From Hirschia baltica ATCC 49814 (GTDB lineage Bacteria; Pseudomonadota; Alphaproteobacteria; Caulobacterales; Hyphomonadaceae): a DNA stretch of 64,000 nucleotides. Shown here piece after piece: positions 10,257-18,015 of this stretch. Position 1 is the stretch's first letter; every line of letters begins with the position of its first letter. The notes below the pieces were generated by a model that worked only from the letters and a program-made list of their open reading frames with translations, did not search any database and had not been told where the DNA came from. The position numbers and the translations under genes are program-made. The stretch is taken from the NCBI RefSeq assembly GCF_000023785.1, contig NC_012983.1:1-64000 (forward strand). The letters run 5' to 3'.

Positions 10257-11141
10257 ATGAGCAATCAAATATCATGGGATGATCAACGCATCTTTCTGGC
10301 CGTGCTGGAAGAAGGCAGTTTATCTGCTGCAGCAAGAAAGCTTGGCTTATCCCAGCCTACAGTGCGCAAACGTTTAGAAATACTAGAACATGCTTTGGGA
10401 TGTGTGCTATTTACGCGTTCGGTCAATGGCCTCACCCCCACCCCAAAAGCAAGAAACTTGCATGACGCAGCTAAGAAAATGGCGCTTGCATCAGATTTAT
10501 TCGTTCGCCAATCTACTGTTAAAAAAGGAGAAATTTCAGGAAGAGTTAGACTAAGCGTACCTGATTTTATGGGTATCGAGGTCGTGCCTAATTTCCTCAC
10601 TTCGCTCAATGAAGTCCATCCTGCTATTCAAATAGAATTGGAATTGAGCAATAAGCCAGCCAATCTATTGGACCAAGAAGTTGATATTGCTATCCGCACG
10701 ATAGCTCCCCATCAAGATGCCCTTATAGCCAAGCAACTTCCCCCGATTCAGCTTGGTTTTTTCGCCAGTAAAAAATATCTGGCAAAACGTGACATACCGC
10801 AAAATCTCTCTGATTTTGAAATGCATAATCTGATCGGACCAGATAGAAACAGGACTGATATTGCGATTGCCCAGTCAATCAGTCCACATTTTAGCGATGC
10901 AAACATCGTGTTAAAGTGTGATAATCATCCCGCTCACTTATCCGCAGCGCGTGCGGGGCTGGGCATTGCAGTGGCGCAAATTCCAGCCGGTAATAAAGAC
11001 CCAAATCTTGTACGAATATTGCCTGATTTTATCGTTGCGGATATGAGCGTTTGGGTCGTGACGCATGAAAATTTCAAACACGATCCACGTATCAGGGCCG
11101 TGTTTGACCATCTGGTTAGCTGCTTTTCAAAGAAGCACTAA
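10257..11141 (+). CDS. LysR-family transcriptional regulator
   Basis: A 294-residue regulator. The N-terminal winged helix-turn-helix is clear (FLAVLEEGSLSAAARKLGLS then QPTVRKRLEILE, residues ~12-45), followed by the linker helix and a periplasmic-binding-like effector domain beginning near residue 90 (GRVRLSVPDFMG). It reads away from the NAD(P)-binding protein gene and is its likely regulator. It ends 3 bp from the stop codon of the convergent htpX. The effector is unknown. Confidence 0.9.
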   Translation: MSNQISWDDQRIFLAVLEEGSLSAAARKLGLSQPTVRKRLEILEHALGCVLFTRSVNGLTPTPKARNLHDAAKKMALASDLFVRQSTVKKGEISGRVRLSVPDFMGIEVVPNFLTSLNEVHPAIQIELELSNKPANLLDQEVDIAIRTIAPHQDALIAKQLPPIQLGFFASKKYLAKRDIPQNLSDFEMHNLIGPDRNRTDIAIAQSISPHFSDANIVLKCDNHPAHLSAARAGLGIAVAQIPAGNKDPNLVRILPDFIVADMSVWVVTHENFKHDPRIRAVFDHLVSCFSKKH

Positions 11142-11144
11142 ATC

Positions 11145-12137
11145 TTATTTCCACGGGTCATTGCTATCGCTTTTTTTATCAATCGGTTGGGCAAAAGCGG
11201 GCAATTTAACGTCAGCTTTTGTGCGTTTTCTGTGCTCTGGCTGCGCGTTTGGTGTCGACTTTGTATCGACTTTCAGCTTCATCAGTGCGGCAATTCTGTT
11301 GTGCGTTGCCGGATGTGTTGAAAACAGCTTGTCACCGCCCCTGCCATTTAATGGGTTGATGATAAACATATGCGCCGTGGCCGGATTGCGTTCGGCTTGC
11401 TCATTCATCGCAGCGCGACTTGTACCATGAGCGATCTGCTCAATTTTTTGTAAAGCACTCGCCAAGGCTTCTGGGTCACCAGAGATTTCAGCGCCGCCCT
11501 TATCTGCTTCATATTCGCGTCCACGGCTAATTGCCATTTGCACCAAACTGGCGGCCATAGGCGCTAAAAACATAATCGCGATTGTGCCAATCAGACCGCC
11601 TGTTCTTTCGCGGTTGCCGCCAAAAAACATTGCAAAGTTTGCCAATGCCGAAATCGCACCAGCAATTGTCGCGGTAATGGTCATTGTCAGCGTGTCACGA
11701 TTTTTCACATGAGCGAGCTCATGCCCCATCACACCGCGCACTTCACGTCGGTTGAGCATTTGTAGCAAACCTGTTGTTGCTGCAACGGCAGCATTTTCTG
11801 GGTTTCGGCCTGTGGCAAAGGCATTTGGCTGGTGATTTTCAATAATGGTGATACGCGGGATTGGCATGCCTGCATTGCGCGCCATATCTTTCACATCTTT
11901 GGCATAACCAGCAATCAGTGGATCGCGGTCATGTTCGTCCACTTCTTTTGCCTTATACATGGATAAAACAATCTTATCAGCATTCCAATAACTGATGAAA
12001 TTACCCGCGCCCGCAAGCACAAGTGCGATAATCATACCCACCTGCCCGCCAAGCATAAAACCAATACCCATAAACAAGGCTGTTAGCCCTGCAATAAGCA
12101 TAAAAGTGCGAATGTGATTGTTTCCCATGATCCTCAT
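11145..12137 (-). CDS. htpX: Zinc metalloprotease HtpX
   Basis: Inner-membrane M48B metalloprotease involved in quality control of membrane proteins under envelope stress. Two hydrophobic hairpins flank the start ([20 protein letters not shown] and [19 protein letters not shown]). The zinc site is [12 protein letters not shown] (HExxH), the third ligand lies in the [15 protein letters not shown] segment, and two further membrane segments lie between. [13 protein letters not shown] near the C-terminus is also typical. At 330 residues it has a charged tail beyond residue 290 ([19 protein letters not shown]), which is longer than in enterobacterial HtpX. The start may instead be the ATG three codons in (12128). 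HtpX is normally chromosomal, so its presence beside a plasmid-type backbone is of note. Confidence 0.95.
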   Translation of the reverse strand: MRIMGNNHIRTFMLIAGLTALFMGIGFMLGGQVGMIIALVLAGAGNFISYWNADKIVLSMYKAKEVDEHDRDPLIAGYAKDVKDMARNAGMPIPRITIIENHQPNAFATGRNPENAAVAATTGLLQMLNRREVRGVMGHELAHVKNRDTLTMTITATIAGAISALANFAMFFGGNRERTGGLIGTIAIMFLAPMAASLVQMAISRGREYEADKGGAEISGDPEALASALQKIEQIAHGTSRAAMNEQAERNPATAHMFIINPLNGRGGDKLFSTHPATHNRIAALMKLKVDTKSTPNAQPEHRKRTKADVKLPAFAQPIDKKSDSNDPWK

Positions 12138-12193
12138 CTATCTTTAAATGCGTTTATGCACTGACATAGAGATAAGAAGAGATTCTGGCTTTT

Positions 12194-13117
12194 CTAGGGT
12201 TGAGGATATTTCGCGAAAGCTTCAACCAATCTGTCAAAAACAAATCTTATGCGGCGATTGGTGCGCAATTCTTTGTGGGCAACTAACCAATAACTAACTG
12301 GTATCGGTGTTTGTGGCACGGGCACACGAATGAGCTCTGGAAAATTGAGCGCAATATCTTCCGTAATAATACCGATGCCCAGTCCTTTTCTAACCAGTTC
12401 CCAACTTACTGTTCCATTCTCACAAGAGAGTTTGAAACTATCAGGCGATGCCGGAATACCTATTGCATTTAAGCCCTGTAATAATTGGGTATTATCGCCA
12501 AAACCGATGAAATCAGCATTGTTCAAATCTGCAAGTGATGCCGGTGCACCAATTGAGGCTAAATAGTCTGGCGTCGCATATAACCAACAATTGACACAGC
12601 GCACTTTGCGCCCAATCAAATCTGGCTCGATTGGTTGGGCATGGCGCACAGCAATATCAGCTTCGCGTCGCCTTAAATCGCTCAATGTATTGGTGGCAAC
12701 AATTTCCAAAATGACGCCCGGCTCTGCGCGCCTGATATCAACCATCATATCAGGTAGAATATAGGTTGAGACAGCATCAGAAGCGCTGATTGCGACGACG
12801 CCCTCAATCTGATCAATCTGGCCTGTCGCGGTTAAAGAAAACTGCACGGCCGCCTCGCCCATTGCGCGCACATGATCCACAAGTTGAAGACCATGCGGGG
12901 TGAGTTCAAGGCCTTTGCCAACACGCTCAAACAGACTGACGCCTAATTCTTCTTCAAAGGAAGACACCTGACGACTAAGCGTGGGTTGGTTCATATCAAG
13001 CGCTCTTGCAGCGGCCGATAATGAACCCTCTTCTGCCGTCACGAGAAAAGCGCGTGCTTTATTCCAGTCGAATTTTATTGATCGCCAATCCATACATATA
13101 TGTATACCTAAATTCAT
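12194..13117 (-). CDS. LysR-family transcriptional regulator
   Basis: A 307-residue LysR regulator with helix-turn-helix FLVTAEEGSLSAAARALDMN then QPTLSRQVSSFEEELG, and a C-terminal effector-binding domain from about residue 100. It is divergent from the DUF4386 membrane protein gene (97 bp gap), its probable target. The start at 13117 is uncertain: an ATG at 13093 gives a start closer to the family average. The effector is unknown. Confidence 0.88.
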   Translation of the reverse strand: MNLGIHICMDWRSIKFDWNKARAFLVTAEEGSLSAAARALDMNQPTLSRQVSSFEEELGVSLFERVGKGLELTPHGLQLVDHVRAMGEAAVQFSLTATGQIDQIEGVVAISASDAVSTYILPDMMVDIRRAEPGVILEIVATNTLSDLRRREADIAVRHAQPIEPDLIGRKVRCVNCWLYATPDYLASIGAPASLADLNNADFIGFGDNTQLLQGLNAIGIPASPDSFKLSCENGTVSWELVRKGLGIGIITEDIALNFPELIRVPVPQTPIPVSYWLVAHKELRTNRRIRFVFDRLVEAFAKYPQP

Positions 13118-13214
13118 AATTTCAGCAATATATTATACAAATTTGATAGAGTATCTAACGGCCATCACCGGTTCAAATCATTAAAGGAGCTGGAAAACAC
13201 AAAGCTTTTGGAAA

Positions 13215-13919
13215 ATGAAAATGACATCTCATGATCGTGCTACTCCGACTTTTGCTCACCTTACTGGCCTCGTATATTTATTTATCGCCCTCATTGGTGG
13301 ATCGGCTTATTTTCTCGTATCTCAATCACTTATTGTACCCGGAAATGCAGCACAAACTGCTGACAATATTAGGGGAAATATGTCCCTGCTTAGATTGGGA
13401 ATCACTGCTTATCTGGCTATCCTCGCACTTGATATATTGATGACATGGATGCTGTTTCATCTGTTTGCCAATACAAATAAGCCCCTCTCCATGCTGGCAG
13501 CCTGGATGCGTCTTGCTTATGTGTTTATACATGGCGCAGCGGTTTTAAATCTCGCCTCTATCCTCAACATTGCAGAAGGCGGATTGCGTGCAATGCCGAG
13601 CGACTATCAAAACGATATGATCCTGCAATATGCAGAAGCCCATCTTGATGGCTTTATGATTTCATTGCTATTTTTTGGGATACATCTCTTACTTATCAGC
13701 TATCTGATTTGGAAATCAGGCCTATTACCCAAAGCTTTAGGTGCATTTTTATCAATCGCGGGCATCGCCTATATTTGCGACACGCTGGCTATGGTTTTAT
13801 TGCCAAACTACGCGCAGCTTCAGCCTCAGATTGAGCCATTTGTGGCTATTGCTGCAATGATAGGCGAAATCGGATTACTATTATGGCTGCTGATTATGGG
13901 AGTGAAGTCACGCGCATAA
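13215..13919 (+). CDS. DUF4386 family membrane protein
   Basis: A 234-residue integral membrane protein with about six hydrophobic segments (LTGLVYLFIALIGGSAYFLV, TAYLAILALDILMTWMLFHL, FMISLLFFGIHLLLISYLIW, and two near the C-terminus). The N-terminal segment and the internal FIHGAAVLN and GIHLLL motifs match the DUF4386 pattern. The function of this family is unknown. It is transcribed away from a LysR gene, which probably controls it. Confidence 0.82.
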   Translation: MKMTSHDRATPTFAHLTGLVYLFIALIGGSAYFLVSQSLIVPGNAAQTADNIRGNMSLLRLGITAYLAILALDILMTWMLFHLFANTNKPLSMLAAWMRLAYVFIHGAAVLNLASILNIAEGGLRAMPSDYQNDMILQYAEAHLDGFMISLLFFGIHLLLISYLIWKSGLLPKALGAFLSIAGIAYICDTLAMVLLPNYAQLQPQIEPFVAIAAMIGEIGLLLWLLIMGVKSRA

Positions 13920-13966
13920 GCAATTAAAAATCACCTAAGAATCTAGGAACTGCGCACAAACTAGCA

Positions 13967-15943
13967 CTAACCTGCTCTTTTCTCCCGCGCATCATTTAAA
14001 ATAAAATCATAAAAATGAAGCGCTTTTCCGAGTGCTCTTGAGCCCTCAGTTGTGAGGTGTCCGCCATCATAATATAGGGGTGTGTTTGCTACCATAACAT
14101 CGCAAACACCATCATGGCAAAGCTCATTCTTGAGTGAAAGCACACGATGATGCATGGCCAAGTCTGTCAGCAGACCTTCAATCTGTAATTCGCCTTTTGC
14201 AAGCTCATTTGTGTGTAAGAGACAATTTTCTTTGCCAGATAAGCCAAACCATTGGCTCTTTGCCAGACATCGACCAATATTGTGATCGCTATTTGGCATT
14301 GGTCCGATAATGACGACTTCTTTGCCGGCCTTTTTAAGCCATGCAATTGTATCTAAAATCTTAGGCTCGACCGTTTCAACCGAAGTTGTGATGTGTTGAT
14401 TGTCATTGGACACAAAATATTCAGCTCTCACAATCTGAGCAAATTGCGAAGAAAGCACTACGGTATCAATGTCAGGATTATCGGCTATAAATTGAGACGC
14501 TTGATTGTTGAACGATTGGCATTGCTGCGTCCAATTTGCTCCTTTTTGTCCATTGCCCCACGGATTAAAAGGCGTGGCATCGCGAATTGGCGGACAAGAA
14601 TGCATTGTTAGCTGATACAAATTCACATCGGGTTCGGATGCAATCACACCATCAACAAGGTGCATCGCAAAAGAATCTCCCCAAACGGCGATTGTCTTAC
14701 GATCTGCTGACCCTGCTTTTATACAATCACGCGGAAGAGGAGACATGTGGCAATTGGGCGATAAACCTTCGGTTTTTTGAAAAGCCTGCTCAATATTAGC
14801 TGCCAAACCATGCTTACGATCCGGCATACCGTGGCTTGAATACTCAACAATCCCAATCGCAATGATCAAGACGCACAATGCCGACGAAACTTGTACTATT
14901 TTTGTGAAGTTGAATGTCTTTCTATTTCTAAACGGCGCTTCGACATATTTGGTTGTCAGCCAAGCCAATACCAAAGTCAGACCAATGACAAATATCATGT
15001 TTGTAAGAGAAAGTTCGAACAAGCTCATATGACGGGCGAAAGCAAATATTGGTTGGTGCCAAAGATAAGCACTATAGCTAATGAGCCCGATCCAAATCAT
15101 TGGTTTTAAAGTCATTAAGCGTGTAGAAAGCGTTCCTGTATGGCCTGTACAGCAAATAATTAAAACGGTTCCAAGCACTGGAAATAATGAAAACAACCCA
15201 GGCATGAGCATGGTTTTGTCTAGGAAGATATAACTTCCCACCACCATTATAATACCTGTCCAACTGCCTATTTGTGTCAGACGTGACGGCGATAGAATGC
15301 GTCCACCCAATGCCAAAGCAATGGCAGCTCCTGCCCCCAATTCCCAAGCGCGGCTTGGCAATAAAAAGAAATTGGCGTCAAAAAAGCGTCGGCTTCCGAT
15401 CACGCTAAACAAGAAGCTTCCTAGGGATAAAGCGAGGATAACGTAAAGCACGGTTTTACGTGGCAGTTTTCTCATAGCTAATAGGAGAAATGGGAAGAAG
15501 ATGTAGAATTGCTCTTCAACTGCCAAACTCCACGTGTGCAACAATGGCTTTAAATCAGAACTGGACGCGAAATAATCTGTTTGGCTCCAGAAGAAAAAGT
15601 TGGAAGCAAATAAATTGACTGAGACAAGGCTTCCCGCAAATTCATATAAATCTGAAGGCATCAATAAAAAATAAGCAGCAGGAATACACGCCAAACACAC
15701 CAAAAATAATGTTGGGAGAATACGGCGTGCTCGTCTTTCGTAAAATCCTAGAAACGTGAATTTTCCCAAGGACATTTCTGAATAGAGAATGTTGGTGATC
15801 AAATACCCACTTATGACAAAGAAGACATCCACACCCAAAAAACCACCTGACAGCGACTGTAAACCGGCATGGTAAAGTATGACTGGAACGACAGCTAAGG
15901 CACGAAGTCCATCAAGTTCTGGTCTGTATTGTAGTTTCGTCAA
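13967..15943 (-). CDS. OafA/YrhL-type O-acyltransferase with SGNH domain
   Basis: A 658-residue membrane enzyme that transfers acyl (usually acetyl) groups to surface glycans. The N-terminal acyltransferase-3 domain (residues ~1-360, about ten membrane segments) starts with RPELDGLRALAVVPVILYH and has GGFLGVDVFFVISGYLIT and HTWSLAVEEQFYIFFP. A C-terminal periplasmic SGNH domain follows, with VWGDSFAMHLVDG (nucleophile Ser) near 420 and YYDGGHLTTEGS with the Asp/His pair near 635. It is monocistronic by position. A second paralogue sits about 2 kb beyond, on the plus strand. The two probably decorate the polysaccharide encoded at the left of the window. Confidence 0.94.
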   Translation of the reverse strand: MTKLQYRPELDGLRALAVVPVILYHAGLQSLSGGFLGVDVFFVISGYLITNILYSEMSLGKFTFLGFYERRARRILPTLFLVCLACIPAAYFLLMPSDLYEFAGSLVSVNLFASNFFFWSQTDYFASSSDLKPLLHTWSLAVEEQFYIFFPFLLLAMRKLPRKTVLYVILALSLGSFLFSVIGSRRFFDANFFLLPSRAWELGAGAAIALALGGRILSPSRLTQIGSWTGIIMVVGSYIFLDKTMLMPGLFSLFPVLGTVLIICCTGHTGTLSTRLMTLKPMIWIGLISYSAYLWHQPIFAFARHMSLFELSLTNMIFVIGLTLVLAWLTTKYVEAPFRNRKTFNFTKIVQVSSALCVLIIAIGIVEYSSHGMPDRKHGLAANIEQAFQKTEGLSPNCHMSPLPRDCIKAGSADRKTIAVWGDSFAMHLVDGVIASEPDVNLYQLTMHSCPPIRDATPFNPWGNGQKGANWTQQCQSFNNQASQFIADNPDIDTVVLSSQFAQIVRAEYFVSNDNQHITTSVETVEPKILDTIAWLKKAGKEVVIIGPMPNSDHNIGRCLAKSQWFGLSGKENCLLHTNELAKGELQIEGLLTDLAMHHRVLSLKNELCHDGVCDVMVANTPLYYDGGHLTTEGSRALGKALHFYDFILNDAREKRAG

Positions 15944-16114
15944 AACTGTCCCCTATCGAAACTTTTTCATTGGTAAAGGCAATAAGAGTGCCAACCCAAA
16001 ACGGCTTTGTAATTTGACACAATCACCTCTGCCGTAATCAGGATTCTATACCCTGTTCAAAGCAGATATAAATCCGCAAAGGCGGGAATATTCATAAAGA
16101 AGGAGGAAGTAAAA

Positions 16115-16216
16115 ATGGCTGTGCAGCAAACAGGCAGCCTTGTGCCCAAAAATACACAAAGCTGCCTGCACCGATGCAAGCTGAGGGTCATATTTAGTCG
16201 AGGGGGCATTAACTAA
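16115..16216 (+). CDS. Possible 33-residue small protein or leader peptide
   Basis: AAGGAGG at 16100-16106 is a full match to the anti-Shine-Dalgarno and stands 8 nt before an ATG. The ORF begins MAVQQTGSLVPKN, continues TQSCLHRCKLRVIF and ends SRGGIN before TAA. The product is basic, has two Cys, and shows no signal peptide or membrane segment. The coding strand overlaps several hairpins, so it might be a leader peptide controlling folding, a free small protein, or a chance ORF. The downstream plus-strand gene is about 800 bp away, which weakens the attenuator idea. Confidence 0.35.
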   Translation: MAVQQTGSLVPKNTQSCLHRCKLRVIFSRGGIN

Positions 16217-16253
16217 ATAGCCGCTCAGCCTCTGGGGGTGTCTTGCTCAGACA
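16121..16253 (+). ncRNA. Candidate structured RNA (three hairpins)
   Basis: Stem 1 pairs 16131-16144 with 16155-16168: CAGGCAGC/GCTGCCTG and TTGTG/CACAA with one C-A mismatch and a 10 nt loop. Stem 2 has an outer helix GCTGAG (16180-16185) with CTCAGC (16224-16229), enclosing TATTTAGT (16191-16198) with ACTAAATA (16212-16219). The loop GAGG (16200-16203) could also pair with CCTC (16229-16232) as a pseudoknot. Stem 3 is TGTCT/AGACA at 16239-16253. This much nested pairing in 130 nt is unusual for spacer DNA. I do not recognise an Rfam family. The strand is chosen from the ribosome site; the fold works on either strand. Confidence 0.35.
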
Positions 16254-16340
16254 TAAACACAACGCGTCCCTTACCTGTTGGTTGCATGGATTGCCGACAA
16301 ATTTTCACTTTCTTCTAAAATAGTGCGAACCTATAAAAAA

Positions 16341-16364
16341 TGGAGCGCTTTTCACGGCGCTCCA
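16341..16364 (-). terminator. Rho-independent terminator of the lipoprotein gene
   Basis: TGGAGCGC (16341-16348) pairs with GCGCTCCA (16357-16364) around an 8 nt loop. On the minus strand the stem is followed by a T-run (the A-tract at 16335-16340). It lies 27 bp beyond the stop codon of the minus-strand lipoprotein gene. Confidence 0.8.
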
Positions 16365-16390
16365 AGTGCATGGTGAAACGATGTAAGTCA

Positions 16391-16918
16391 CTATGGTGTA
16401 AGGTTTTTATATTCCTCTTTAACCTGTTTCATTTGGGCTTCGCCTTTTTTTAATAGTGCCTCACCCTTTTTGATTTTGGCTTCACCATTAGACAGGTTTT
16501 TCTTACCTTTTTTCTGTTTATCTTTCGCGTCTTGAAGTGCAGATTTTGTTTTCTTCACATCTTTATCGAGTGATTTAATACGCTCTGCTTCAGACTCGGC
16601 TTGTTCAGGGCTTGTCGCAGCACCCATGCCTAACACGGCTGCATCATATTGAGCTGTCGCATCATCAAAAGCTCGCTGGGCTTTACGCTCTTCAGCCTCG
16701 CCATCTTTGATTTGGGTGTTCCCTTTTTTGACGAGCTTATTCCCGTCTTTAATGAGCTCTTCACCTGAATTGACTTTTTTCTCGCCAGCTTTCCACTCTT
16801 TCGCAACGTCGCTGACTTCGTCTCCAAAACTTTTTTGAGTTGTCATACAGCCTGTTGCGCCAAAAGCTGTCGCTGCAATAAGAGCGATCAACGCTGATCT
16901 CATATTTGGTGTAAACAT
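16391..16918 (-). CDS. Small lipoprotein with Lys/Gly heptad repeats
   Basis: A 175-residue exported protein. The N-terminus has a hydrophobic segment (ALIALIAATAFGATG) ending in a lipobox with the acylated Cys in GATGCMTT. The rest is very charged and repetitive: two blocks, residues ~45-80 and ~125-160, repeat a seven-residue pattern of the type I-K-x-G-E/N-x-L (LIKDGNKLVKKGN, IKKGEALLKKGE). These flank a central helical part. This suggests a long helical rod or fibre anchored in the outer membrane. The start at 16918 has AGAGGAA upstream; an in-frame start at 16951 would put 11 charged residues before the signal. The function is unknown. Confidence 0.75.
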   Translation of the reverse strand: MFTPNMRSALIALIAATAFGATGCMTTQKSFGDEVSDVAKEWKAGEKKVNSGEELIKDGNKLVKKGNTQIKDGEAEERKAQRAFDDATAQYDAAVLGMGAATSPEQAESEAERIKSLDKDVKKTKSALQDAKDKQKKGKKNLSNGEAKIKKGEALLKKGEAQMKQVKEEYKNLTP

Positions 16919-17025
16919 GATTGTATTCCTCTTCTTTTTTATCTTTTCCATTTACATCATGTACCGCATCCCATTAAATCGGACAAACGAATATATTTGG
17001 CAGTTTGTATCGAAAAAAGCGATAT

Positions 17026-17916
17026 ATGATGGATGTAGTTCAAGCTCAGACTTTTCTCGCAATCGTAGAATGCGGTAATTTCATAGAAGCATCAAAACGC
17101 GTAAACGTCACTCAATCGACAGTCAGTGCACGCATCAAATCCCTTGAAGAGCAATTGGGCAAAGCCCTCTTTTATCGATCTAAAGGTGGATGCACCCTCA
17201 CCCCAGCCGGTCAGCAGTTTTATCGGTTTGCGCGATCCATGGTGCGCGTTTGGGAAGAAGCTAAACACCATGTGGCTGTGCCAGAAGGCTATGACGACAC
17301 GATTATCATTGGCGGGCAATATAGTTTGTGGAACCGCTTATTGGTGCAATGGGTGCCCCAGTTTCAAGCGCAAATGCCAAATGTTGCAATCAAGTGCGAG
17401 ATTGGTATGCCTCAGCGGCTAATCCAAGAAATGAGCGAAGGCACAATGGATCTAGCTGTTGTCTATCGGCCAGAGCAACGCCCCGGCATGTATGTCGAGC
17501 AATTGCTTGAAGATGATCTCATTCTGGTGACCACTGATTTAGAGACGCCGCTGCGCGATAATTATATCTATAATGATTGGGGCGAAGCCTTTCGCACAAC
17601 CCATGCTGCCACTTTCCCCGATCTGCATAATCCAGGACTGACAATTAATCTGGGTGCTATCGGGGTTAATCTGGTCATTCGGAATAAAGGCGCGAGTTAT
17701 TTTCCCAAACGCATTGTGCAAACGCATTTAGATGAAGGCGTTTTATTTCAAATTCAGGGTGCACCGACTTTCTCATTTCCGGCCTATGTTGTTTATCAGG
17801 AAGCTTTTTCTTCCCCAGAAATTATGGACTGCGCCCTCTCCACGCTTCGCTTTATCGCGACACAAGCTGTTGAAGGCGAATTACCGCCCCCTTTCTGGCA
17901 AAATTTGTTGGGCTAA
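17026..17916 (+). CDS. LysR-family transcriptional regulator
   Basis: A regulator of about 296 residues. The helix-turn-helix is FLAIVECGNFIEASKRVNVT then QSTVSARIKSLEEQLG, in the first 45 residues, with an effector domain after residue 90. The start at 17026 (ATGATG) was chosen because the family usually begins a few residues before the first helix; an upstream start at 17005 is possible. It is divergent from the lipoprotein gene (about 107 bp between starts), so it may control that gene or the following acyltransferase, which starts 99 bp downstream on the same strand. Confidence 0.87.
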   Translation: MMDVVQAQTFLAIVECGNFIEASKRVNVTQSTVSARIKSLEEQLGKALFYRSKGGCTLTPAGQQFYRFARSMVRVWEEAKHHVAVPEGYDDTIIIGGQYSLWNRLLVQWVPQFQAQMPNVAIKCEIGMPQRLIQEMSEGTMDLAVVYRPEQRPGMYVEQLLEDDLILVTTDLETPLRDNYIYNDWGEAFRTTHAATFPDLHNPGLTINLGAIGVNLVIRNKGASYFPKRIVQTHLDEGVLFQIQGAPTFSFPAYVVYQEAFSSPEIMDCALSTLRFIATQAVEGELPPPFWQNLLG

Positions 17917-18015
17917 GGCGGTTTTTCCAAAGCATTGGAATTGGCGTCAATATTGCATCCTCAGATCTCAAGAGAATTTGCATACTTGATTGACGTGGGA
18001 TGAGTAGATTTAGAT

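Larger units (their letters stand above)
15944..16390. other. 447 bp gap: structured segment, small ORF, terminator
   Basis: This gap lies between the acyltransferase and lipoprotein genes. The left part should hold the acyltransferase promoter. It also contains a very strong ribosome-binding site with a 33-codon ORF, overlapping hairpins that suggest a structured RNA, and a Rho-independent terminator for the gene on the right. These are listed separately. Confidence 0.6.
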
